A DNA stretch of 64,000 nucleotides from an uncultured Oscillospiraceae bacterium. GTDB taxonomy: Bacteria > Bacillota > Clostridia > Oscillospirales > Oscillospiraceae. The position numbers and the translations under genes were made by a program. Location: NCBI GenBank assembly GCA_934636655.1, contig CAKUAS010000002.1:124001-188000 (forward strand), written 5' to 3'. The notes beneath the pieces were generated by a model. It was not told the origin of the DNA, made no database searches, and was given only the letters and a program-made list of their open reading frames with translations. This document shows positions 41,679 to 50,139 of the stretch, one piece after another. Positions within the stretch are counted from its first letter, which is position 1. Each line of letters starts with the position of its first letter.

Positions 41679-43283
41679 TTACCTTTCGGGTATCGTGCCG
41701 CCTGTGAGGTTCATATATTCGTCGAATGAGCACATGCGGTCGATGATGCCGTCGTCGGTTATCTCGATTATGCGGTTTGCGACCGTCTGCGTGAGCTGGT
41801 GGTCGTGGCTGGAGAAAATGATGTTGTACTTAAAAGCCTCAAGGCCGTTGTTCAGAGCCGCGATGCTTTCAAGGTCAAGATGGTTCGTCGGTTGATCGAG
41901 AACGAGGAAGTTTGCACCGGAGAGCATCATCTTGCTTATCATGCATCTGACCTTCTCGCCGCCGGAGAGTACCTTCACGGGCTTATAAACATCGTCGCCG
42001 GAGAAAAGCATGCGGCCGAGGAAGGTGCGCAGATAGCTTTCTCGCTTATCGTCGGAAAACTGGCGCATCCAGTCCATAAGGTCATAGTCGCAGTTTTCAA
42101 AATAGGAGTTGTGATCCTTGGGGAAGTAGGCTTGAGTAGTCGACGCGCCCCACTTCACGGTGCCGGAGTCGGGCTCCTCCTCGCCCATGAGGATCTTGAA
42201 CAGCATCGTAACGGCAAGCTCGTTTTTGCCGAGAATAGCTATCTTATCCTCCTTGCCGACGATGAAGCTGACATTGTTTAAAAGCTTCACGCCGTCGACG
42301 GTCTTGCTGACCTCAGTGACGAACAGCCTGTCCTTACCCGGCTCCCGATCGGCCTTGAAGCCGACCCAGGGATAGCGCCTGCCGGAGGCCGGCAGCTCCT
42401 CGACGGTGAGCTTGTCCAAAAGCTTTCTGCGGCTGGTGGCCTGGCGGGACTTCGACTTGTTCGCCGAGAACCTTGCGATAAAGCCCTGCAGCTCGGCGAT
42501 CTTCTGCTCGGACTTCTTGTTCTGATCCTTTATGAGCTTCTGCATCAGCTGGCTGGACTCATACCAGAAGTCGTAGTTGCCGACGTACATTTTTATCTTG
42601 CCGTAGTCGATATCGACGATGTGGGTACAGACGTTGTTGAGGAAGTAGCGGTCATGCGAAACGACGAGCACCGTGCCCTCATAGTCCATCAGGAAGTCCT
42701 CGAGCCAGACTACGCTCGCGAGGTCGAGGTTGTTCGTAGGCTCGTCGAGCAGGATGATATCGGGCGAGCCGAACAGTGCCTGAGCAAGCAGGACCTTGAC
42801 CTTGAGGCGCGGATCCATATCGCGCATCATCGTTCCGTGGAAATCGGGCGAAACGCCCAGACCCTGAAGTATGCGGCTTGCGTCGGATTCGGCCTCCCAG
42901 CCGCCGAGCTCGGCAAACTCCTCCTCGAGCTCCGCTGCACGAAGGCCGTCGGCATCGTCAAAATCGGGCTTGTCGTAGATCGCGTCCTTTTCCTTGCCGC
43001 AGTCGTAAAGACGCTGGTTGCCCATGATAACGGTATCCATGACCGTATAATCGTCGTACATGTTCTGGTTCTGCTTGAGCACCGACATGCGCTTTTTCGC
43101 GGCGATCGTGACGCTGCCGGTCGAGGGCTCGAGCTCGCCCGAGAGTATCTTTATAAACGTCGATTTGCCCGCGCCGTTTGCGCCGATGATGCCGTAGCAG
43201 TTGCCGGGTGTAAATTGCAGATCAACGCGTGAAAACAAAACGTTTCCGCCGAAATTTATCGAAAGATCATTGACTGAAAGCAT
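41679..43283 (-). CDS. ABC-F ATPase, YbiT/YkpA-like, with one degenerate site
   Basis: A soluble tandem-ATPase of 534 residues acting on ribosomes. NBD1 has Walker A GANGAGKST and Walker B ILLDEPTNNLDL. Its signature position reads MDPRLKVKV instead of LSGGQ or LTGGQ. NBD2 keeps the signature LSGGEKVR and Walker B FLVLDQPTNHLDL, but its Walker A reads GKNELAVTM without the catalytic lysine. So the site built from NBD1 Walker A and NBD2 signature is complete, and the other is degenerate on both sides. The NBD1-NBD2 linker is basic (ARFSANKSKSRQATSRRKLL). No transmembrane helices. It is first in the operon with VanZ. Confidence 0.92.
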   Translation of the reverse strand: MLSVNDLSINFGGNVLFSRVDLQFTPGNCYGIIGANGAGKSTFIKILSGELEPSTGSVTIAAKKRMSVLKQNQNMYDDYTVMDTVIMGNQRLYDCGKEKDAIYDKPDFDDADGLRAAELEEEFAELGGWEAESDASRILQGLGVSPDFHGTMMRDMDPRLKVKVLLAQALFGSPDIILLDEPTNNLDLASVVWLEDFLMDYEGTVLVVSHDRYFLNNVCTHIVDIDYGKIKMYVGNYDFWYESSQLMQKLIKDQNKKSEQKIAELQGFIARFSANKSKSRQATSRRKLLDKLTVEELPASGRRYPWVGFKADREPGKDRLFVTEVSKTVDGVKLLNNVSFIVGKEDKIAILGKNELAVTMLFKILMGEEEPDSGTVKWGASTTQAYFPKDHNSYFENCDYDLMDWMRQFSDDKRESYLRTFLGRMLFSGDDVYKPVKVLSGGEKVRCMISKMMLSGANFLVLDQPTNHLDLESIAALNNGLEAFKYNIIFSSHDHQLTQTVANRIIEITDDGIIDRMCSFDEYMNLTGGTIPER

Positions 43284-43399
43284 TTGAAATACCTCTGTTT
43301 TTAAAAATCCTTTTCATTTTATCATCAATGCTCCGCAATGGCAATAATTAATAGGATTTTTTGCGCGCCGTCTGCAAAGACTGAATTTGAGGCGGTGAT

Positions 43400-43534
43400 A
43401 TGATGAAAATGATAATTCTGGCGGCTGTGCTGCCGATAGGCCTCGTGCTGGCGACCTCGTTTCTCATAACGCTCGTGAGAGGGCTCATTGCGCGTCTTCG
43501 CAGGACACCGGGCGGCAAGGAGAGCGACTTGTAA
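43400..43534 (+). CDS. 44-residue single-pass membrane protein
   Basis: A short open frame (MMKMIILAAVLPIGLVLATS, ending LRRTPGGKESDL) with one transmembrane helix and a basic cytoplasmic end. GAGG lies 7 bases before the ATG. It is 48 bp upstream of the alpha-galactosidase and divergent from the ABC-F gene. No family is recognised; coding is supported by the ribosome-binding site and by a clean membrane-helix composition only. Confidence 0.5.
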   Translation: MMKMIILAAVLPIGLVLATSFLITLVRGLIARLRRTPGGKESDL

Positions 43535-43582
43535 GTACAAGGCAGCTGTGATATAATTTTATCATTAAAAATAAGAGGTGAT

Positions 43583-45922
43583 ATGGTGAGCATTACATAC
43601 GACAAGGGCGTTTTCGCGCTCAGAACCGATCGTACGAGCTACATATTCCGCGTTACGAAGTTTAAGCATCTTGAGCATATTCATTACGGCGAACGCGTCG
43701 AGACATCCGATGCCGAAGCCCTCAGTGTTAAACACAATATCCAACTCGGCAGCAGTGTCATGTATGACACGTCCGACGACTGCTATTGCCTAGATAATCT
43801 CTGCCTTGAGTGGTCGGGCGTCGGCAGGGGAGACTATCGTCAGACGCCGATCGAGGCCAAAATGCCCGACGGCAGTTTTTCCTCGGACTTTATTTATGAA
43901 GGCCACGAGATAGTTTCCGGCTGCGTTCCCATGCAGAGCCTGCCGACGGCGTACGACGATGAAAACGCCGCGCATACGCTTATTATCCGCATGCGCGAGC
44001 GCGACAGGGCGGTCTATCTTACGCTTTACTACACGGTGTTCCCGGCCTCGAACGTCATATCCCGCCGCTGCGTTATCAAAAATAACTGCGAGGGCGATAT
44101 CTCGCTGCGGCGCATCATGAGCATGAGTCTCGATATGCCCGACCGCGGCTTTTTGCTGCACAGCTTTGACGGCGGCTGGATAAAGGAAACTCACCGCCAC
44201 ATCCGCCCTGTGGAGTACGGTATGTATGTAAACTCCTCAACAACGGGCGCTTCGTCAAACAGACATAATCCGGGCTTTCTGCTCTCCGAAAAGAACACGA
44301 ACGAGGATCACGGCCGCGCATGGGGCTTCAATCTTATCTACAGCGGCAATCACTGCGGCGTGGTGGAAAGATCAAATCACGACCTTGTCCGCATTCAGCT
44401 CGGCATAAATCCGCACTGCTTTGACTGGTCCTTGCACCCCGGCGAGAGCTTTGAAACGCCCGAGGCGGTCATGACCTTCTCCGAGCACGGCTTCAATGGC
44501 TTGAGCGCGAATTTCCACGACTTTGTCAACAACAATATTGTGCGCGGCGCTTGGAAAAATGTTGAGCGCCCGGTGCTCATAAACGACTGGGAAGCCTGCT
44601 TTTTCAAGTTCACTCGCGAAAAACTCCTGAAGCTGGCACGCAGAGCAAAAAGCATCGGCGTTGAGCTTTTCGTCCTCGACGACGGCTGGTTCGGCGCACG
44701 CGACAGCGATACGGCTGGGCTGGGTGACTATGACGTTAATCTTGAAAAGCTGCCCGGCGGACTCGAGGAATTTGCCGACAGCATTGAAAAGCTCGGCATG
44801 AAATTCGGCCTGTGGTTCGAGCCCGAGAGTGTGAACGTCGACTCCGAGCTCTACCGCGCGCATCCCGATTGGGCGATAAAGCCGCCCGTGGGCGAGCCCT
44901 GCTTCGGCAGGCATCAGCTGCTGCTCGACCTTACGCGGAAAGATGTGCGCGACTACATCGTCGAAAATGTCGGCAAAACGCTTGACAGCGCGAAGATAAG
45001 CTATGTCAAGTGGGATATGAACCGACACATGTCCGACGCGTATTCGCCGCTGCTTTCCAATCAGGGCGAGTTTTCGCACCGCTATATAGTGGGGCTTTAT
45101 GAAGTGCTCGGACGCATATTTGAGCCGCGGCCGTACATCCTTTTTGAAAGCTGCTCCTCGGGCGGCAACCGATTTGACCTCGGTATGCTGTGCTACTCGC
45201 CGCAGGTATGGGCATCCGACGACACCGATCCCATAGAGCGGCTGGATATTCAGGGCGGACTTTCGTACCTTTATCCGCAGTCGACTATCGGCGCTCACGT
45301 TTCGGCCGCTCCGCATCAGCAGACGCTGCGAGATACGCCATTGTCCACGCGCTTTAACGTCGCGGCCTTCGGCGTTCTCGGCTACGAGCTTGAGCTCAAA
45401 TATATGACGAAGGCCGAACTTAAGGAGCTGCGCGGGCAGATAGCGTTTTACAAGGCGCATCGCAAAACGCTGCAATACGGCAGATTTTATCGCTTCGACG
45501 AGAGCCGAGATAATAAGGTGCACTGGCAGGTTTCGTCGAGAGACGGAAAAGAGCACATAGTCGGCCATTTTCAGAAGCTGTGTACGGCCTCCGAGGGCTA
45601 TGATACGCTCTCTGTGCGCGGCCTTGAGCCGAACGCGAGATATCATCTCGTCTGCAAGCGCCAGAGCCTGTTTGTTAAGCGCCTCGGCGGCTTGGTTAAG
45701 CACGTCATGCCCGTGGAGCTCGACCCCGACGGCCTTGTGCTGCGCACGGCAAATAAGCTCTTCACCATGCCCGACGGTGCGGAGGACTTTACCGCCTCGG
45801 GAGCGGCTCTCATGTCCGGCGTGGGGCTCAACAATCAGTTTCTCGGAACGGGCTATAACGAAAGGCTGCACATGCTCGGCGACTTCGGCAGCGCCCTGTA
45901 CACGATAAAGAAGGAGAAATGA
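43583..45922 (+). CDS. Alpha-galactosidase, GH36
   Basis: Hydrolyses terminal alpha-1,6-galactose from raffinose-type sugars and galactomannan. The 779 residues have the N-terminal beta domain, the catalytic barrel with the nucleophile Asp in YVKWDMNRH and the acid/base Asp in WASDDTDPIERL, the LFVLDDGWFGAR loop and the ESCSSGGNRFDLG motif. No signal peptide is present, so it acts on imported oligosaccharides. AGAGGTG precedes the ATG. It is 20-40 residues longer than common GH36 I enzymes. A DUF1648 gene follows after 1 bp; no sugar transporter is near. Confidence 0.95.
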   Translation: MVSITYDKGVFALRTDRTSYIFRVTKFKHLEHIHYGERVETSDAEALSVKHNIQLGSSVMYDTSDDCYCLDNLCLEWSGVGRGDYRQTPIEAKMPDGSFSSDFIYEGHEIVSGCVPMQSLPTAYDDENAAHTLIIRMRERDRAVYLTLYYTVFPASNVISRRCVIKNNCEGDISLRRIMSMSLDMPDRGFLLHSFDGGWIKETHRHIRPVEYGMYVNSSTTGASSNRHNPGFLLSEKNTNEDHGRAWGFNLIYSGNHCGVVERSNHDLVRIQLGINPHCFDWSLHPGESFETPEAVMTFSEHGFNGLSANFHDFVNNNIVRGAWKNVERPVLINDWEACFFKFTREKLLKLARRAKSIGVELFVLDDGWFGARDSDTAGLGDYDVNLEKLPGGLEEFADSIEKLGMKFGLWFEPESVNVDSELYRAHPDWAIKPPVGEPCFGRHQLLLDLTRKDVRDYIVENVGKTLDSAKISYVKWDMNRHMSDAYSPLLSNQGEFSHRYIVGLYEVLGRIFEPRPYILFESCSSGGNRFDLGMLCYSPQVWASDDTDPIERLDIQGGLSYLYPQSTIGAHVSAAPHQQTLRDTPLSTRFNVAAFGVLGYELELKYMTKAELKELRGQIAFYKAHRKTLQYGRFYRFDESRDNKVHWQVSSRDGKEHIVGHFQKLCTASEGYDTLSVRGLEPNARYHLVCKRQSLFVKRLGGLVKHVMPVELDPDGLVLRTANKLFTMPDGAEDFTASGAALMSGVGLNNQFLGTGYNERLHMLGDFGSALYTIKKEK

Positions 45923-45923
45923 C

Positions 45924-46406
45924 ATGAAAAAGCCAAAGCTCGGCGCATACCAGTCGGCGGTCGAGATACTCAGTCTCGCGCTTGTTGTTGCGACGCTCGC
46001 GTACATACTCATGAGCTACTCCGCTCTGCCCGACCGGATAGCGGGTCACTTCAATGCTTCCGGCGAGATCACGGATTACACAGGCAAGGGAGTCATCTGG
46101 CTGCTGTTCGGCATTGAGGCACTCATGTATATCATCATGACGGCACTCATATTTATCCCCGGTCAGGTCGAAAACCCCAACATGCCCTGGGATATGGATG
46201 AGCGGTATAAGGAAAATATCGCGGCCGAGACCGTAAGCCTGCTCGGTGAGACGAAGCTCATGTGTCTTGCAATGTTTTCGTATATGTGCCGCAGCATAAT
46301 ATCGCAGAAGCCTATGTCGCTCGTGCCGGTATTTGCCCTGTGCGTGCTCATAACCGCCGATATCGTTTGGCGAACGATAAGAATTTCAAAGTATAAAAAA
46401 CCGTGA
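45924..46406 (+). CDS. DUF1648-domain membrane protein
   Basis: A 160-residue protein with about four transmembrane helices. The first helix is followed by the DUF1648 motif LPDRIAGHFNASGEITDYTGK, shared with SdpI-like immunity proteins. It lacks the SdpI C-terminal domain. It starts 1 bp after the alpha-galactosidase stop codon, with GGAG upstream, so it is cotranscribed, though a functional link is not apparent. Function unknown. Confidence 0.82.
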   Translation: MKKPKLGAYQSAVEILSLALVVATLAYILMSYSALPDRIAGHFNASGEITDYTGKGVIWLLFGIEALMYIIMTALIFIPGQVENPNMPWDMDERYKENIAAETVSLLGETKLMCLAMFSYMCRSIISQKPMSLVPVFALCVLITADIVWRTIRISKYKKP

Positions 46407-46425
46407 GGCATCTCTCACGGTTTTT
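46395..46425. terminator. Terminator between converging genes
   Basis: Stem AAAAAACCGTGAG / CTCACGGTTTTT with a 6-base loop; bidirectional. Confidence 0.88.
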
Positions 46426-46428
46426 GCT

Positions 46429-47331
46429 TTACAGGTTGTTTTTAAGGATATCAAGCAGCGCTTTAAGAGTTTCGATGGACTCGACATACGCCTTGCGGAT
46501 ACCGTCGATGTTTCGGAGATCCGTGTTCGGCGGAACGTTTGCAAACTGATATTTGGTGTGCAGAGCTATAGCCGCCTCACCGTCCTTGAGCTTGAGGGCG
46601 CACAGCTTGCCGTCGACCGTTTTTTCAAGCTCGCTGCACAGCGTGCGCATTTCCGGAGTCACCAAGGCTGCCGACTCACGCCCGTCGGAGGTGCGCACCT
46701 TGAAGCGCTCTGCGAACACCGCGGGATCGGAAACGTCGCCCTTCGGGGGAGACTCCTGATAGCGGTCGGTGATGCTCATATCGAGGTTAGCGTCGCACAT
46801 GTCCGCGCAGCGGAGGATAACGCCGTTGAAGACGGTAACGGTCTTGGTCATCCAGTTGTCGTTATCAGCCCCCGAGCGCTCCTCAACGAGGTGGTTGAGC
46901 GTGACGTTTGCGACCGAAAATCGCGTGGCATCGTGCTCACCCTCGAAGAAATTGCTTATGTCGCTGCCCTCCCAGCACTGGTCTATGAGCTCCGCGCCCT
47001 TGAGATAGCTTACGTTTATGGGCATGGTCGGCTCAGCCGTTCCGGGACCGAAGGCGCTTTTGAGCTCCGCGTGGAAGAAGTCGCCGAGCTGGAGGTTCAA
47101 AAGCACATTTTTCTTCGTGTTTACGACGAAGCTTATGATGACCAGCACGATAACGCCAGCGAAAAACAGTCCGGCAAAGATCCACAGATTGTGCTGAACG
47201 AGGGCGATAATGCCGCCCGCCACGATGAGGATAAGGCCGAGTACCGTGCCTATGCGCTCGATCGTCTGGTATCTGCCAAGCCTTTTGGAGAGCTCAGCAT
47301 CGCTCATCTTTACGTTTGCGTCAAATTTCAT
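46429..47331 (-). CDS. DUF3137-like two-helix membrane protein
   Basis: A 300-residue protein with two adjacent transmembrane helices near residues 27-45 and 50-70, and a large soluble C-terminal domain. That domain has the order seen in DUF3137 proteins: a helical start, then SDISNFFEGEHDATRFSVAN and TVFNGVILRCADM, with a late LKDGEAAIALHTKYQF. The assignment is from this pattern only. It overlaps the preceding lipoprotein gene by 4 bp and ends a four- or five-gene operon. Confidence 0.65.
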   Translation of the reverse strand: MKFDANVKMSDAELSKRLGRYQTIERIGTVLGLILIVAGGIIALVQHNLWIFAGLFFAGVIVLVIISFVVNTKKNVLLNLQLGDFFHAELKSAFGPGTAEPTMPINVSYLKGAELIDQCWEGSDISNFFEGEHDATRFSVANVTLNHLVEERSGADNDNWMTKTVTVFNGVILRCADMCDANLDMSITDRYQESPPKGDVSDPAVFAERFKVRTSDGRESAALVTPEMRTLCSELEKTVDGKLCALKLKDGEAAIALHTKYQFANVPPNTDLRNIDGIRKAYVESIETLKALLDILKNNL

Positions 47332-48320
47332 GTTTTATATCTCCAATCAGCGCAGATATCGAAAAACAACGCAGTGTCCGTGTCTATGAGATCGATATCC
47401 ATAATGCAGGCCTCAGGATAAATGCTGTCGCCCTGCTTGCGCTTTTCGTAATCCTTGAAGTTATCCGTCTGCGTTTCGGCGGCAAATACAAGGCCGTCAT
47501 AATCGTCGGGCAGATACGCGACATAGCTCTTTGTCATTATCATTGCATAGTCGCCGACATTATACTGCCAATCGATCGAATATGCAAATTCGACGTCTGC
47601 AGTTTTCCCTCTATAGGTTACGGTGTGGACATAGTAGTTATCGCCGCGCTCGGAGTCGCCGTATGCGGCGGCATCGGTCAGCCACATGCCGCTGTAGTAG
47701 TCATACAGGTCGCAGGTCACATTTGCGATGTATTCCTTGCCGAAGTAGGGGATGGAGTCGTTCGGAATGTAGCAGATCGCGTCAAACTCGATCTCGCGTA
47801 TGCCGTCGTGCTCCTGCTCGCCCTTCATTTGTATTTCCCAGTAGCAGTCGGCGGTGTTGAAGCCCTCGCCGATGTTTGCGTAGCTGCATACGCCGTTTTC
47901 AAGAAGATATGTGCCGTTATCTGTCGCGGCGTTGAACTCAAGGCCGTTGCGTTCAAAATACGCAATCTTGGATTCGATCTTTTCCACACGCTTTAGTACT
48001 CCGTTATTTATACTGTCGATAAGCTCTCCGTTTGAAGCTTCAAGCGTCAGCGTGTCGCCGTCGTCGTAAGAAAGCGTTATGCCGCCGTCCGTGAGCGACA
48101 CAGAGCCCGAGTAGAGCACCTCGTCTTCGGCGTTTACAAAATCCCAGGTCGCGTCATCGTGTATGCGCAGCCAGAGATTTTCGTCAACGTATTCCCACAG
48201 ACCGGTGTAGTCGCTGATGCTGGGCTCAACAGGTGAGTCATCGCCGCTGTTGCAGGCGGCAAGGCAGAAGCACATGATAATCGCCAGCAAAAGCCCGGTT
48301 ATTTTTTTATATCGGTTCAT
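47328..48320 (-). CDS. Lipoprotein, unknown function
   Basis: A 330-residue lipoprotein with lipobox LAAC (Cys23 of the precursor). The N-terminal part of the mature protein reads YTGLWEYVDENLWLRIHDDA, then LYSGSVSLTDGGITLSYDDG, a small lipocalin-like beta barrel pattern. A larger C-terminal domain without recognised family follows. The ATG at 48320 has GAGG 9 bases upstream; a TTG two codons earlier does not fit. It is third of three successive lipoproteins. Confidence 0.75.
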   Translation of the reverse strand: MNRYKKITGLLLAIIMCFCLAACNSGDDSPVEPSISDYTGLWEYVDENLWLRIHDDATWDFVNAEDEVLYSGSVSLTDGGITLSYDDGDTLTLEASNGELIDSINNGVLKRVEKIESKIAYFERNGLEFNAATDNGTYLLENGVCSYANIGEGFNTADCYWEIQMKGEQEHDGIREIEFDAICYIPNDSIPYFGKEYIANVTCDLYDYYSGMWLTDAAAYGDSERGDNYYVHTVTYRGKTADVEFAYSIDWQYNVGDYAMIMTKSYVAYLPDDYDGLVFAAETQTDNFKDYEKRKQGDSIYPEACIMDIDLIDTDTALFFDICADWRYKT

Positions 48321-48352
48321 TGCCAATATCCTCGCTTTCTTTATTATTAATA

Positions 48353-49060
48353 TCAGCCGCGGCTGAAGTAGCCGAAGGTGGAGATATACAGCGTCCGGCC
48401 GCCATCCTGAAGCTCGGCATAGCCGCCCGAGCGGTCACTGCCGTAGGCGTAAACCGCGTCGTAGTCGGGCTCGTACCTGAAATCACCGCCGTCTATCATC
48501 TCATCGTTGAGATACGCCGCCCAGCTGCCGTCGAATATCTCTATGTAGTCGGGCTGGTCGCTCTCCGTGCCGAGCCACGTACCCTCAAAGTCGCTCAGAT
48601 CTGCGTCATCCTCGCCGCCCATCTCGGATTCATCCGGTTGGAACACGAACAGTTCTCTGTCGGCGTCCCAAAACCAAACCAGCAGAGCGGTATCACCGTC
48701 AACGGTGAAGATCATTGCAACGTCGCTGTTGCCGTCGCCGTCGCGATCGGCAAAGTCGATGCTCTGGAATGCCTCCCACGGATCGTCATTGTCGGAAACG
48801 ATCTGCATGGGGTAGGTCACATAGTCAAACAGGGTCTGCTCAATATCGTCGTAGTAAAACGTCGCATTGTCGCGGTCGACGCAGACGAGAACGTCCGTAT
48901 CCTCGCCGCCGCGAGTGATAATGCCGTTCGCTCGGACAACGCCGGTCGTGCGCCAGTCGTCGCCCGCTACCTGATCGTCATCGTTCGTGCCCTTATCGCC
49001 GCATGCGGCAAGGCACAGGCACATCATAAGTGCCAGAATAAAAGCTAAATATTTTTTCAT
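48353..49060 (-). CDS. Lipoprotein, unknown function
   Basis: A 235-residue lipoprotein with lipobox LAAC and an Asp-rich linker after it. The C-terminal part contains DLSDFEGTWLGTESDQPDYI and FDGSWAAYLNDEM, the same G-x-W beta-barrel start as in the next gene, so the group is paralogous in that domain. The middle contains ADRDGDGNSDVAMIF, an EF-hand/FG-GAP-like calcium loop (DRDGDGNSD). It starts 1 bp after the previous gene. Function unknown. Confidence 0.75.
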   Translation of the reverse strand: MKKYLAFILALMMCLCLAACGDKGTNDDDQVAGDDWRTTGVVRANGIITRGGEDTDVLVCVDRDNATFYYDDIEQTLFDYVTYPMQIVSDNDDPWEAFQSIDFADRDGDGNSDVAMIFTVDGDTALLVWFWDADRELFVFQPDESEMGGEDDADLSDFEGTWLGTESDQPDYIEIFDGSWAAYLNDEMIDGGDFRYEPDYDAVYAYGSDRSGGYAELQDGGRTLYISTFGYFSRG

Positions 49061-49061
49061 A

Positions 49062-49766
49062 TCAGTCGAGCCTCATGTAGCAGTCGTTCTCGCCGCCCCA
49101 GTACAGGGTGCTCTCGTCGGTGAGGGTGATATCGTATGCAATGTCATCAAACTGCTCGGACACGGCCGAATATGCGCCGTCGCCGAGAGCCTCTATGCTG
49201 CCGCTGTCGATAAGCGAGGGATTGCTGTCTGCATCCTCATAGAGCATCCACTTGCCGTCCTCTCCGATCTGCAGGCGGCTCGTGGCGCTCTCGCTGCCGT
49301 CGAGGTACCATGTGCCGGCGGCAATAGAGGGGGTGCTGTCATTTTTGGTGAACGTGCCGAAGCTGTAAACGTGAAGGGTGCCGTCCTCGTCGAACCAGCT
49401 GTGATAGGCAATGCCGTCGTGCTCGTTGTAGAAATAGTCGGCACTGTACTCCGTTGAGAGCTGGATGTAGCCGCTTGCGTCGAGCTCCTCACCGTCGCTG
49501 CCGAACAGAACAAAGCGAGTCTCCTGCGTCTCCTCGTCTTCTTCGACCTGAAGCTCACGCCCGTCGTCTCCGACCCACACGCCGCAGTACATGCCGTAAT
49601 CGGCCAAAAGCTCATCGTCCTTGACCATGCCCTCAAACGAGTCGGGCGCACCGTCTGTTACATCGTCATCGTCGCCGCTGTCTCCGTTATCGCCGCCGCA
49701 TGCGGCAAGAAACAGGCACATTACAAGCGCCAGTATGAGCGCCGGATACTTTTTGAATGATTTCAT
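49062..49766 (-). CDS. Lipoprotein, unknown function
   Basis: A 234-residue lipoprotein with lipobox LAAC and an acidic Gly/Asp linker (GGDNGDSGDDDD). Two similar beta modules follow, each with a CGVWVG or AGTWYLDG start and a DGRELQVEED or IGEDGKWMLYED strand. The domain resembles the lipocalin-like modules of the two downstream lipoproteins. It is the first lipoprotein of the tandem array. No activity can be assigned. Confidence 0.75.
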   Translation of the reverse strand: MKSFKKYPALILALVMCLFLAACGGDNGDSGDDDDVTDGAPDSFEGMVKDDELLADYGMYCGVWVGDDGRELQVEEDEETQETRFVLFGSDGEELDASGYIQLSTEYSADYFYNEHDGIAYHSWFDEDGTLHVYSFGTFTKNDSTPSIAAGTWYLDGSESATSRLQIGEDGKWMLYEDADSNPSLIDSGSIEALGDGAYSAVSEQFDDIAYDITLTDESTLYWGGENDCYMRLD

Positions 49767-49790
49767 TTTTTCTCTCTCCTTATTTCAATT

Positions 49791-50030
49791 TCACGGTGCT
49801 TCTTCGACCATGGCCAGCAGCTCGTCGTGACTCAGCTCCACGTTGCCGAAGCGGATGAAGATGCCGTTTGTCACAGCGCTGCTCCAAAGTTGCGGATCGG
49901 TCAGTGGACGGAAGCGAAGCTTGTCGAGATACGGCTTCATGTCCAGAAGCAGACGGCTGCCGGATACAAAATCGACCTGCAAAATGTGATCGTCAAGAGG
50001 TTTGACGGCGCTTATGTATTTTCGGGTCAT
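49791..50030 (-). CDS. DUF2442-domain protein
   Basis: A 79-residue protein matching DUF2442 (start KYISAVKPLDDHILQVDF, then LLLDMKPYLDKLRFRPLTDP and IRFGNVELSHDEL). Members sit next to DUF4160 in toxin-antitoxin-like pairs, but no DUF4160 partner is visible here. The ATG at 50030 is chosen because AGGAG lies 8 bases upstream; the ATG two codons earlier is too close. It is 24 bp upstream of the lipoprotein array on the same strand and may be its first gene. Confidence 0.82.
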   Translation of the reverse strand: MTRKYISAVKPLDDHILQVDFVSGSRLLLDMKPYLDKLRFRPLTDPQLWSSAVTNGIFIRFGNVELSHDELLAMVEEAP

Positions 50031-50078
50031 ACGCATTTCTCCTTTCCGTGTAAGCAGGCGGCTCCCGCCAGCTTATAT

Positions 50079-50121
50079 AAAACGATCCACTGTAACGCTA
50101 TTGTACAGTGGGTCGTTTTTT
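50079..50121 (-). terminator. Terminator of the LuxR-type regulator gene
   Basis: Stem AAAACGATCCACTGTA / TACAGTGGGTCGTTTT, 16 bp with one G-U pair, loop of 8, T-run on the minus strand. Confidence 0.82.
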
Positions 50122-50139
50122 GTTCATATTAACCTCCGG

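Noticed and set aside
44372..46012. Long open frame of 546 codons on the minus strand
   Set aside because: It lies antisense to the alpha-galactosidase with its conserved catalytic motifs; the frame is an effect of GC-rich codon bias.
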